Source: an uncultured Muribaculaceae bacterium (GTDB lineage: Bacteria; Bacteroidota; Bacteroidia; Bacteroidales; Muribaculaceae). Taken from it: DNA of 64,000 bases. The position numbers and the translations under genes were made by a program. Numbering within the stretch: the first letter of the stretch is position 1; every line of letters begins with the position of its first letter. The notes beneath the pieces were generated by a model. It was not told the DNA's origin and did no database searches. It was given only the letters and a program-made list of their open reading frames with translations. The DNA is taken from the NCBI GenBank assembly GCA_910585285.1, contig CAJUDL010000015.1, forward strand, positions 1-64,000, in the 5' to 3' direction. This document shows positions 6,877 to 16,800 of this stretch, piece after piece.

Positions 6877-9843
6877 ATGAAAACTAAACGTATTTTAATG
6901 CTGCTTTCTGTTCTGGCATTGTTTATGTCAGTTCCTTTTGCAGTATCAGCCGCCCCGATTACGGTGAACGGTACCGTGGTTGACGAAACCGGAGAGCCGG
7001 TGATCGGCGCAACCGTAATGGTAAAAGGTACCTCTGTAGGTGCCTCGACTGATCTCGACGGCAAGTTCTCCTTCCAGGCAGAGAAGGGAGCCAAGATAAT
7101 TGTAACCTCCGTCGGTTACACGAGTGTGGAAGTAAAGGTGCAGCCGGAACTTAAAATCATTCTGAAGGAAGATCAGGCGCTTCTTGACGAAGTGGTGGTG
7201 ATCGGTTATGGTCAGGTGAAACGTCGCGATGTCACCACTGCAATTTCCACTGTCGACAAGAAAGAGATTCAGAACCGCCCGCTTGTCACGGCAGGTCAGG
7301 CACTTCAGGGAAAGGCAGCCGGCGTGCAGGTGATTCAAGGTACGGGTCAACCCGGTGCGGAACCGGCAATACGTATTCGCGGGGCTTCCTCTTTTAATGG
7401 CGACAATGATCCGCTATATGTTGTTGACGGAGTTGTAACCAGTTCTATCAAATATCTTGCACCGACCGAAATAGAAAGTATGCAGGTGCTCAAAGATGCC
7501 TCGGCTGCCGCGATTTATGGTAGCCGCGCAGCGAATGGTGTGATCCTTATCACTACCAAAGGTGCTGAGAGCGAGAAAGCCAAAGTGTCGCTTTCCTTGA
7601 GTTATGGTTTGACGGATGTGGTGAATAAATTTGATGTCCTTAATGTGGCTCAGTATAAAGAACTGCAAGACGAGATTGTCGGAGGTATCGCTCTCCCTGA
7701 TGGTCTTACGGATCAGACCGACTGGTTTAAGGAAACATATAAGACGGGAAGCACTCAGAACTATCAGGTGTCGATAGCCCAGAAAGGTAAGTCGATGAGT
7801 TATTACATCTCCGGAGGATATGCCCGTGACAATGGTATTATCCAGAGTTCTTTCTATCAGCGTTATAATTTCCGCGTGAAAGTGGATGGCGAAATCCGCA
7901 AATGGTTGAAGATAGGAGCAAACGTTGCCTATTCCGATGCCATGTCGAATGCCGGTGGTGCTTTCGGCACGGGTGCCAACCGAGGCGGTGTCGTGCTTGC
8001 GGTTATCAATACACCGACCTATGCACCGGTATGGGATCCCGAAAATCCCGGACAATATTACTCCAATTTTTATGGAATGGCAAACTATGGCAGCCCGGCA
8101 GAGAATCAGGCACGCACAGCCAACACCCGTTATCGTCTTCATTATTTCCTCGCCACAGGCGATCTCCTCTTCACTATCTTGCCTAACCTTACGCTCCAGA
8201 GTAAATATACCTTGCGGCGCAACAACGGGCATGACACGACTTTCCTCGATCCGATCTCAACTCAGGCAGGTCGCGATGCCCATGGGAAAGGAACGGATGC
8301 CCGCAACACCAACACCCAGCAGATGTGGGATAATATCCTCAACTATAATCTTGAGCTTAAGGCACATCGGTTAGATGTGATGCTCGGCTCTTCATGGACC
8401 GATTCGGATTATCGCAACAGCTATATAGAAGGTTCCTGTTTTCGCGACGCGGATATCCAGACCTTGAATGCCGCCAACAAGATATCGTGGGATTCAACAG
8501 CCACCAACATCACCGAATGGGGGATCCTCTCGTTCTTCGGGCGTGTGGCTTACAATTTCGACTCCCGTTATCTTGTGACCGCCAATCTGCGTTATGATGG
8601 TTCTTCAAGATTGCATCCCGATCGCCGCTGGAAAGCTTTCCCTTCATTTTCGGCAGCATGGCGTGCTTCGGAGGAGTCTTTCCTTAAGAATGTTGGATGG
8701 ATCTCCGATCTCAAACTGCGAGGCGGTTGGGGAAAGACCGGCAATCAGGGAGGTATCGGTGAATATGCTTATCTTCAGCGCTATGGCTACAATCGCGTGG
8801 AATGGTGGGTGGCAGGCAATGAATTCTCAGCGCCCTCCATTAAACAATCGAATCTTCGCACACCAGACCTTACCTGGGAGACAACGACATCTACCGACAT
8901 TGGTGTTGATTTCTCAATCTTCAACGGTCGCTGGCAATTCAATGCCGACTGGTATTACAAGAAAACTACAAATATGCTTATGACCGTGGCTCTTCCCGCC
9001 GGTTCGGCAGTGGCAAGCTCTATCCAGCGAAACGAGGGCGCGATGACAAACAAAGGTTTTGAATTTTCAATCTATTCGCATAATATCCAAGGTGAGTTTT
9101 CATGGGCAACTTCGCTCAACATGAGTTTCAACCGCAACCGTCTTGATGATCTTCAGCTCAAGAAGATTTACACATCGGTTAATGCTCCTTCGTCAAATGA
9201 AGACATCGTGCGCAATGAGCCGGGGCGTCCGCTTTCAGGATTCTATGGTTACATAGCAGATGGTGTGGATCCTGAAACCGGCGACATGATATACCGGGAT
9301 TTAAATGGAGATGGTCGTATTTCTGCTTCCGACCGCACCTATATCGGCGATCCGAACCCCGATTTCACATATGGTATGACAAACACTTTCTCTTGGAAAG
9401 GTTTTGACCTGAGCATCTTTATTCAGGGATCATACGGCAATGACATCTATAATCTTTCGCGTCATAACACGGAGGGCATGTTCGACGGCAAGAACCAGAC
9501 TACAGTTGTGCTCGATCGTTGGCGTATTCCGGGTCAGATTACGGATGTGCCCCGCGCAAGCTTCACGCTCCGCAATTCAACATATTTTGTGGAAGACGGC
9601 AGCTATCTTCGACTGAAAAATATTTCGCTATCGTATAATTTCAGTGGAAAATGGATGAAGAAAATAGGTCTGTCACGTCTGCAGCCTTATTTTACCGCAA
9701 CGAACCTTCTTACCTGGACAAAATACAAAGGTATGGATCCGGAGGTGAACCAGTATGGCAACTCCGGCGCGGTGCAAGGAGTGGATTATGGCACATATCC
9801 CCATTGCCGCAGCTATGTGTTCGGCTTGAACGTGGAATTTTAA
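6877..9843 (+). CDS. susC-like: SusC-family TonB-dependent outer-membrane glycan transporter
   Basis: The 988-residue protein has a signal peptide (about 1-25), a carboxypeptidase-D-regulatory-like domain (about 28-105, VNGTVVDETGEPVIGATVMVKG), the SusC signature LDEVVVIGYGQVKRRD, a plug domain (about 118-225, with YVVDGV and SAAAIYGSRAANGVILITTK) and a beta-barrel ending in aromatic NVEF. It imports oligosaccharides across the outer membrane with TonB energy and pairs with the SusD lipoprotein encoded next. It is the first gene of a five-gene run (susC, susD, SusE-position gene, metallo-hydrolase, GH3-GH10) with gaps of only 5-24 bp, indicating one transcript. Length and domain order are normal for the family. 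Confidence 0.97.
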   Translation: MKTKRILMLLSVLALFMSVPFAVSAAPITVNGTVVDETGEPVIGATVMVKGTSVGASTDLDGKFSFQAEKGAKIIVTSVGYTSVEVKVQPELKIILKEDQALLDEVVVIGYGQVKRRDVTTAISTVDKKEIQNRPLVTAGQALQGKAAGVQVIQGTGQPGAEPAIRIRGASSFNGDNDPLYVVDGVVTSSIKYLAPTEIESMQVLKDASAAAIYGSRAANGVILITTKGAESEKAKVSLSLSYGLTDVVNKFDVLNVAQYKELQDEIVGGIALPDGLTDQTDWFKETYKTGSTQNYQVSIAQKGKSMSYYISGGYARDNGIIQSSFYQRYNFRVKVDGEIRKWLKIGANVAYSDAMSNAGGAFGTGANRGGVVLAVINTPTYAPVWDPENPGQYYSNFYGMANYGSPAENQARTANTRYRLHYFLATGDLLFTILPNLTLQSKYTLRRNNGHDTTFLDPISTQAGRDAHGKGTDARNTNTQQMWDNILNYNLELKAHRLDVMLGSSWTDSDYRNSYIEGSCFRDADIQTLNAANKISWDSTATNITEWGILSFFGRVAYNFDSRYLVTANLRYDGSSRLHPDRRWKAFPSFSAAWRASEESFLKNVGWISDLKLRGGWGKTGNQGGIGEYAYLQRYGYNRVEWWVAGNEFSAPSIKQSNLRTPDLTWETTTSTDIGVDFSIFNGRWQFNADWYYKKTTNMLMTVALPAGSAVASSIQRNEGAMTNKGFEFSIYSHNIQGEFSWATSLNMSFNRNRLDDLQLKKIYTSVNAPSSNEDIVRNEPGRPLSGFYGYIADGVDPETGDMIYRDLNGDGRISASDRTYIGDPNPDFTYGMTNTFSWKGFDLSIFIQGSYGNDIYNLSRHNTEGMFDGKNQTTVVLDRWRIPGQITDVPRASFTLRNSTYFVEDGSYLRLKNISLSYNFSGKWMKKIGLSRLQPYFTATNLLTWTKYKGMDPEVNQYGNSGAVQGVDYGTYPHCRSYVFGLNVEF

Positions 9844-9867
9844 CTAACTTAAAATCAATTGAAAGTT

Positions 9868-11409
9868 ATGAAACTCAAATATATATTAATCGGTTTCGCA
9901 TCAGTCGCCCTGTTTCCCTCCTGTGATTTGCAGTATGATCCGAAGGGAATCTACAGCGATGTCACGGAAGGTGTGAATGAAGAGGGGGAGGAACTTGTAT
10001 TCAAGACTCGCGAGGATGTTGAGATTTATCTTCAGGATCTCTATGTGAGACCCACTGAGAACAATACACAGTACAACTGGTTTCGCGACCAGATGATGAT
10101 CTCAGATGCGCATTCCGATAACGCCTATGCCGGCACATCCGGAGCGGAGGTTGTCAGTATAGAAAACAATGCCGTGGATGCCCCTCATATGATGATAGAA
10201 CGTCTGTGGACCCGCTGGATGGATGATGTCGCATTTGTCAATAAGCTTATCTGCAATGTGGATAACGTGCTTGATGGCTCACTGTCTCAGGAGGAGATAG
10301 ACAGATACAAGGCGCAGGGAATGATCTTCCGCGCCATAGTATGGTTCGATATGGCAAGGATGTGGGGAAACATCCCTTTGGTGGAGTCGGTTGCCGGGAA
10401 TATCACTGCAGATAACATTGAAGAGGTATATCCCGCATATTTCCCGGAGCAGAAAACTGAGGAGGAGGCATACCGCAAAATAGAGGAGGATCTCCTTTTT
10501 GCACTTGAACATGCTCCCGATGCCCGTGGGAACAAGACCCTTTTCTCAAAGGAGGTGGCTTTGTGTCTGCTGGCGAAGATATATGCCGAAAAGCCGATAC
10601 GCGACTATTCGAAGGTGGTTTACTATGCTGATCAGCTTGCTGCCCGAGGTTATGATCTTGTGGATGAGTACGAAAAACTTTTCGCCCTTGACGGCAATCC
10701 TAATGAAGATCCCTCCAAGAGTGCGATTCCGGCATATTCCAATACGGTGGAATCTATTCTTGAATTCCATTTTATTGTCGGATCAAACAATAAGAACACA
10801 GTAACTATTTTCGGACGAGACTGGGCAAAGTGGGATTCTCAGTTCACATGGGCGAAATGGGTGACACCTTCCCGCGATCTCATCGCAGCGTTTGAATCGG
10901 AAGGTGATACCAAACGTCTCAACTCAAGTGTGGTGTATTATTCCTGCAACTGGAGCAAATATTATCCTTCCGACAATTATCCGTTTATGTTCAAGTCGCG
11001 TTCACGCTATAGCACATGGATAAAATTCCGCTATGCTGACATTCTTCTACTCAAGGCTGAGGCATACATAATGGGACCGAACATGAACCTCAATGCGGCA
11101 GCTGACATTATCGACAGGATTCGCGAGCGTGTAGGTCTCGATAAACTCTCTTCGACAGTGCGCGGCAACAAGGAGCTGATGTTAAACGCCTATATGAAGG
11201 AGCGTCGTCTGGAACTTGCATTCGAGTGGCAACGCTGGTTTGATCTTGTGCGTCTTGATAAAGTTGAGGAGGTGATGAACGGTCTCCAGAGTCGTGACAG
11301 CGGTCATCTTGCCTTTGTGAACCTTTTCAATCAGGATTCTTATCGTTTCCCGATTCCTCAGAGCGTGATAGACACCAATGAGAATTTCGTTCAGAATTCC
11401 GGATATTAA
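9868..11409 (+). CDS. susD-like: SusD-family glycan-binding lipoprotein (RagB/SusD)
   Basis: The ATG at 9868 opens a lipoprotein signal peptide (lipobox LFPSC) and is chosen over an in-frame TTG nine bases earlier. The roughly 513-residue protein has the alpha-helical TPR core of RagB/SusD proteins. The C-terminal region carries FRYADILLLKAEAYI, the DIIDRIRERVGL helix, and the ERRLELAFEWQRWFDLVR signature, ending in FPIPQSVIDTNENFVQNSGY. It caps the SusC transporter at the cell surface and binds incoming glycan. The gap from susC is 24 bp. Confidence 0.96.
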   Translation: MKLKYILIGFASVALFPSCDLQYDPKGIYSDVTEGVNEEGEELVFKTREDVEIYLQDLYVRPTENNTQYNWFRDQMMISDAHSDNAYAGTSGAEVVSIENNAVDAPHMMIERLWTRWMDDVAFVNKLICNVDNVLDGSLSQEEIDRYKAQGMIFRAIVWFDMARMWGNIPLVESVAGNITADNIEEVYPAYFPEQKTEEEAYRKIEEDLLFALEHAPDARGNKTLFSKEVALCLLAKIYAEKPIRDYSKVVYYADQLAARGYDLVDEYEKLFALDGNPNEDPSKSAIPAYSNTVESILEFHFIVGSNNKNTVTIFGRDWAKWDSQFTWAKWVTPSRDLIAAFESEGDTKRLNSSVVYYSCNWSKYYPSDNYPFMFKSRSRYSTWIKFRYADILLLKAEAYIMGPNMNLNAAADIIDRIRERVGLDKLSSTVRGNKELMLNAYMKERRLELAFEWQRWFDLVRLDKVEEVMNGLQSRDSGHLAFVNLFNQDSYRFPIPQSVIDTNENFVQNSGY

Positions 11410-11427
11410 TTTTTAAGATTATAGATT

Positions 11428-12762
11428 ATGAAATTGCTCAATAAATATATATATGTAGCATTATCTCTTACAGCCGTTCTGACCGGCTGTAAAGAGGATG
11501 ATGTGAAAGATCCGGGAAATCCGGTGATGGAATATCAGGGACTTCCCGCAACAGTATATTTCGGTGATAACCTTCCATTCACAGTGAAGGCTTCCGATTC
11601 TCAGGTGCCACTTTCTACGGTGAAGGCAGAGCTTTATATCGATGGTGAACTTGTGGATACTGAATCCGTGCGTACAAAGGTGAGCGGAGAAACGTATTCT
11701 GGCACTGTGGCAGTGCCATACATTCCATATGCTTCCGGCACGAAGGGAAAACTACGTCTCGTGCTTCAGAACATTAATTTCACCACAACGGAAACCGAAG
11801 TGGAATTCGATGTGGAATATCCTGATTTCCCATATCTAATCCTGAGGGCGGAAGATAAAACAGAATACAGATTAAACCGCATTTCAAAGAACCAGTATGA
11901 AGCAACTGCCGAGTATCCTTCTGACCTTCGGGGTATAATTGTTGCACCGGGTTATGGCGATAACGGAAGGGAACTTACTTTCGGTTTCAAGGGGGAGAAC
12001 ATAGAACAGGGTGGCACATCCAATATAGGTTTCAGAAGTCTTGTGGGAGGAGCTTTTACCATCTCTTTCAATACCTTGACTTATGAATTTGCGCCAAAAG
12101 GGGAACTGAAATTTGATGATCAGGATTTCTCAATGATTTCCGGTGCGATATATGGGGCTGACTTATATTTCACAAAAGGTCAGGTGATTGATCCTGTCGG
12201 ATTTCCCGATTTCGCCGACTGGTGGGTAGATGCGGATTATTTTCTGGTCAGACCCGATGGAAAGTTGCAATTCAATGCCGCTGAAGGAAACTATCGTGTC
12301 ACTGTAGATCTCGATAATAAGTATTTCACGGTCGTTAAAATTGACAGTTACGGTGAGTTGGAAAGCCTTCAGGCTGACGGTTCGGGAACAATCTGGCTTA
12401 TGGGCACCGGGGTAGGAAAACCGGATTATACCAATTACCAGATAGGATGGTCGCCTGCGAAAATGGTGCCATTCGCACCCATCGGTGATAAAAAGTTCCG
12501 ACTTACCTTCATAGCCGGAAAAACACTTAATGCCACCAAGTTTACTCTTAGAATTTTTGATCAACCGGGATGGGGAGCTACTTTCAAACCGGAAAGGCTG
12601 AAATTGAACACCGACCAGCTTGTTATCGGCGTTCCAGGTAAGGAAGCACACAATATCTATCTTGCCGATGGCGTAACGCTTGAAGATGGAGCAACTTATG
12701 AAATGATAGTCGATCTCTCAGCCGGAAATGATGCCGGAATATTGACCTTTACTAAAAAATGA
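11428..12762 (+). CDS. SusE/SusF-position surface glycan-binding lipoprotein
   Basis: The 444-residue product has a lipoprotein signal peptide (lipobox VLTGC at about residue 21) followed by the acidic KEDDVKDPG tether typical of surface-exposed Bacteroidota lipoproteins. The rest is predicted all-beta: an Ig-like domain (about 30-130) and two later segments with repeated YFTKG/DYFLVRPDG-type and GKLQFNAAEGNYRVTVDL motifs like those in SusE-type binding modules. Position straight after susD argues for a surface glycan-binding protein that sets affinity for the PUL substrate. I cannot place it firmly in one DUF family (DUF5016- or DUF5125-like are possible). Confidence 0.75.
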   Translation: MKLLNKYIYVALSLTAVLTGCKEDDVKDPGNPVMEYQGLPATVYFGDNLPFTVKASDSQVPLSTVKAELYIDGELVDTESVRTKVSGETYSGTVAVPYIPYASGTKGKLRLVLQNINFTTTETEVEFDVEYPDFPYLILRAEDKTEYRLNRISKNQYEATAEYPSDLRGIIVAPGYGDNGRELTFGFKGENIEQGGTSNIGFRSLVGGAFTISFNTLTYEFAPKGELKFDDQDFSMISGAIYGADLYFTKGQVIDPVGFPDFADWWVDADYFLVRPDGKLQFNAAEGNYRVTVDLDNKYFTVVKIDSYGELESLQADGSGTIWLMGTGVGKPDYTNYQIGWSPAKMVPFAPIGDKKFRLTFIAGKTLNATKFTLRIFDQPGWGATFKPERLKLNTDQLVIGVPGKEAHNIYLADGVTLEDGATYEMIVDLSAGNDAGILTFTKK

Positions 12763-12767
12763 GTATT

Positions 12768-13787
12768 ATGAAAAAGAATAGCATTAGATACTTCCTTCTC
12801 TTGATATTTGCCACCTGTGTCCTTATGGGCGTGCAGGCGTGCGGTGGTGATGAACCGGATTCTCCTAATCCAGAACCTACACCTACGCCTCCTCCTACTT
12901 CCGCTACGATGTCGACTGTGATGACTCAGTTGCTGGATCAGACCTCATGCTTGAATCCTGACCAGACACGCATGAATCTTATAAACGAGGTGCAGAAATT
13001 CAGCGATGCCTGCTCTAAGGCTGATTATGACAAATATTATAAGTTAACGTCTGCTTCAGAAGCATCCAAGATGGAATCCAATACCATTCTTGAATACTAT
13101 AAGAAGGCTTTACAGAGAATAGTACGTGAGGTGCAGGCGGAGATTGTGCCGCAGGGTAAGGTTGCAATATGGCATCTATACAATATGGGTTATGTGGTGA
13201 AGACTCCAAGTCATTGTTTCGGAATAGACCTTAAACACCGCGAGGCGGCGCAGTTGGTGCCATACATTGAATTCCTCTGCATCACTCATGAGCATGTGGA
13301 TCATTACAGTCAGGAGATGAACGATGCCATGAAGGTTGTGGGAAAACCCGTGTATTCTAATTTTGTTGACAATGAATATAAAATATCCGGTAAGAAAACC
13401 ATTAAACCGGTAGATGGAATAGAGATGGTGGTGGCACTGGGTGATCATAGTGCCTCGCTTAAGAATTTCTGCGTTACCTATCAGATTGATTGCGGAGCTG
13501 ATACCGGTAACAAAGTAATCTATCACATAGGCGATACATACAACGCGGCGCAGCTTTCCAAGACAAAACCGGTGGATATATTCATTCCTCATGGCGGCAT
13601 CAATATGAATTTCACTCAGGCAATGAATAAGATCGAGCCTAAAGTCACATTAGTATCGCATATCAACGAATTGAGTCACGCTATCGACAATTACCGCTGG
13701 CCATATGGCAAGGCATTTGAGAGAGTGGAGCAGTTCGTGCCCCGCATGGCATACGTGCCTGTATGGGGAGAAAAGATGATATTCTAA
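12768..13787 (+). CDS. Metallo-beta-lactamase-fold lipoprotein
   Basis: The previous stop overlaps an in-frame ATG at 12759, but ATG 12768 gives a cleaner lipoprotein signal peptide (MKKNSIRYFLLLIF, lipobox GVQAC), followed by a Pro/Thr-rich linker. A helical segment (about 45-125) precedes a beta-lactamase-fold domain with the metal-binding motif HEHVDH (His174 to His179), a later GDH, HIGDTY (probable metal-bridging Asp), and HGG and SHINE motifs. The fold suggests a metal-dependent hydrolase or lactonase anchored in the envelope. It is unusual in a PUL; it might hydrolyse an ester, lactone or phosphoester substituent of the glycan. No close family name can be given. Confidence 0.75.
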   Translation: MKKNSIRYFLLLIFATCVLMGVQACGGDEPDSPNPEPTPTPPPTSATMSTVMTQLLDQTSCLNPDQTRMNLINEVQKFSDACSKADYDKYYKLTSASEASKMESNTILEYYKKALQRIVREVQAEIVPQGKVAIWHLYNMGYVVKTPSHCFGIDLKHREAAQLVPYIEFLCITHEHVDHYSQEMNDAMKVVGKPVYSNFVDNEYKISGKKTIKPVDGIEMVVALGDHSASLKNFCVTYQIDCGADTGNKVIYHIGDTYNAAQLSKTKPVDIFIPHGGINMNFTQAMNKIEPKVTLVSHINELSHAIDNYRWPYGKAFERVEQFVPRMAYVPVWGEKMIF

Positions 13788-13809
13788 ACAAACTCCAACT
13801 GACGAATTG

Positions 13810-16800
13810 ATGAGACATTTGATATATGCAGCTGTCGCGGCAATGGGGGTGCTTCCCGTATTCGCGGAAACGCCGGTTTATCTCGACGACAGCAAACCGA
13901 TTGAGAAAAGGATTGATGACCTGATGTCGCGCATGACTCTTGAAGAGAAGGTTGCGATCCTACACGCGCAATCGAAATTCTCTTCGCATGGAATTCCACG
14001 GCTCGGTATTCCGGAGCTATGGACCTCCGATGGCCCTCACGGCGTGCGCGCCGAGGTGTTCTGGGATAAATGGCAAGGTGCGGGATGGACAAATGATTCC
14101 TGCACCGCCTTCCCTGCTCTGACGTGCCTTGCTGCAACCTGGAATCCGGAGGTTAGTGCGATTTATGGAAAGAATGTTGGGGAGGAAGCTCGTTATCGTA
14201 AGAAGGACGTGCTTCTCGGTCCGGGTGTAAATATTTACCGCACTCCTCTAAATGGCAGGAATTTCGAGTATATGGGTGAAGATCCTTATCTTGCTTCCGT
14301 AATGTGCGCTCCATACATCAAGGGAGTGCAAAGCAACGGAGTGGCAGCATGTGTGAAACATTTTGCACTTAATAATCATGAGAAAAACCGTCATACAACC
14401 AATGTCATTGTCTCTGACCGCGCTTTGCAAGAGATATATCTTCCTGCTTTCAAGGCTGCGGTAGATGCAGGTGTCTGGTCGGTGATGGGAAGCTATAACC
14501 TCTATCGGAACCAACATGGATGCCATAACAGCTATTTGCTGAATGATATCCTTAAAGGCGACTGGGGGTTTGACGGCGCGGTAATTTCCGACTGGGGAGG
14601 CACTCATGACACGGCAGAGGCAATAACCAATGGACTTGACCTTGAATTCGGCACGTGGACCGATGGTCTCAGCAGCAGCTCAAGCAATGCCTACAATAAT
14701 TATTATCTTGCGGATCCGTATCTTAAACTTCTTAAGGAAGGAAAGGCAGACATGATGATTCTTGATGATAAGGTGCGACGTGTTTTGCGCCTTATGTATC
14801 GCACTGTGCTTGATAAAAACCGGAACTTCGGATATTTCCGTACGGAGGAGCACATTGCCGCCGCTCGCCGAATCGGAGAAGAGGGGATCGTGCTGCTGCA
14901 AAACAAGGGGAATGTGCTTCCTTTAAACCTTGACAATTCACCGGTGATTGCCGTTGTCGGAGAGAATGCCGTGAAGATGATGTCGTTTGGTGGAGGAAGC
15001 AGCAGCCTGAAGGTAAAATATGAGGTCTCTCCGTTGCAGGGGTTGCAATCCCGGTTCGGGGATAAAGCCAGGATACGTTATGCCCGAGGATATGTAGGAA
15101 ACAAAGATGGTCTCAAGGGTGAATATGCCGATGAAAAGCGTTCTGCCGAGGAATTGATTGCAGAGGCTGTGGATATTGCACGTGGTGCCGATTACGTGAT
15201 TTTTGTAGGAGGTCTTAACAAGGCGAAGCATCAGGATTGTGAAGACCGCGATCGTGAAAGTCTTGAACTTCCGTATGACCAGAATCGTGTGATCACGGAG
15301 CTGGCAAAGGTCAACAAGAATATGGTGGTGGTGAATATCTCCGGCAATGCAGTGGCAATGCCCTGGGTAGATGATGTGCCGGCGATCGTGCAGGCATGGT
15401 ATTTAGGTACGGAATGTGGGAACGCTCTCGCCTCGATACTTGTAGGGGATGTAAATCCCTCGGGGAAACTTCCTATGACTTTCCCGGTGGCTCTCAGTGA
15501 TGTTCCTGCCCATGCTCTGGGCACTTATCCGGGAATTTCGAGAGAAGATGGCAGCAAGATAGTTGACTGCAACTATGAGGAGGGGATTTTTGTGGGCTAC
15601 CGTCATTTTGACAGAAATAAGACAAAACCTCTGTTCCCGTTCGGTCATGGATTGAGCTATACTGAATTCAGTTATGGCAAACCCTGGGTTGACAATAATA
15701 GAATCACACCGGAGGGTAAACTTACCGTTTCTGTATCAGTAAGAAATACGGGATCACGTGAAGGCGCAGAGGTCGTGCAGCTTTATGTTGCAGATCTTAA
15801 ATCATCATTACCTCGCCCGGTGAAGGAGTTGAAAGGTTTCCGAAAGATTAATCTTGCTCCCGGCGAGTCTAAACTTGTTTCTTTCACTATCGACAAGAGT
15901 GCGCTCAGTTATTATGACGATGGCAAGGGATGCTGGGTGTGTGAACCCGGAAAATTTGAGGCTATCGTTGCGGCTTCTTCTGCTGATATCCGCGGAAAGG
16001 TAGCTTTCGAAGTCATTCCTTATGATGTGAAGAATTCACTTTATCCGAAAACAAAAAGTGAGGATGTGAAAGGGATAATGAGCGATGCCTATTGGAAGAA
16101 ATGGGATGACAGGGAGCAGAAGCGTATAGATGAGGATATTGAGAAATACAGGAAAGCGGATGCCGAGGTGATACTTGCCGACTGCCGTCCCGGCGCGGAG
16201 GTGAAGGTAGAACAGCTGACACATGATTTTGTTTTCGGTGCTCATATCTTCAATTTTAACCAGCTTGGCAGCGCCGATGCCAACCGACGGTATAGAGAGG
16301 TGTTCGGGTCTCTTTTCAACGGGGCAACGGTGCCATTCTATTGGAAGACTTTTGAACCACAGCTGGGTCATCTGCGTTTTTCAACATCTGAAAATGACAC
16401 GGAGGAATTCTGGAATACCTGCAGCGAACCTTATTATCAACCAAACTGGCGTCGCCCCTCAACAGATCAGATTGTTGAGTTCTGCAAAGAGAAAGGAATC
16501 AGGATGCACGGTCATGTGCTCGTATGGGGCAATCGGAAATGGCATCATCCGGAGTGGATGGAAAGCTTTCTGGAGGGTGATGAAAAACGGCTTTACAACG
16601 AGATGATTGTGGAGCGTGCGGATTTGAAAAATTATAAGGATGGTGATACTTTCAATGAAGACTACGAAAATTTGACACCACGCGAGATTTATAATCTTTT
16701 CCCGGGTTTCATCGACCGCATGAGCCGTGAATTTGACCGCCGCATAGAGGAGGTGGCGCAACGATATGGCGACACTATTCCGAGCTGGGATATCGTGAAT

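Noticed and set aside
7414..8232. 272-codon minus-strand frame opposite susC
   Set aside because: It is a shadow of susC, whose domains are unambiguous.
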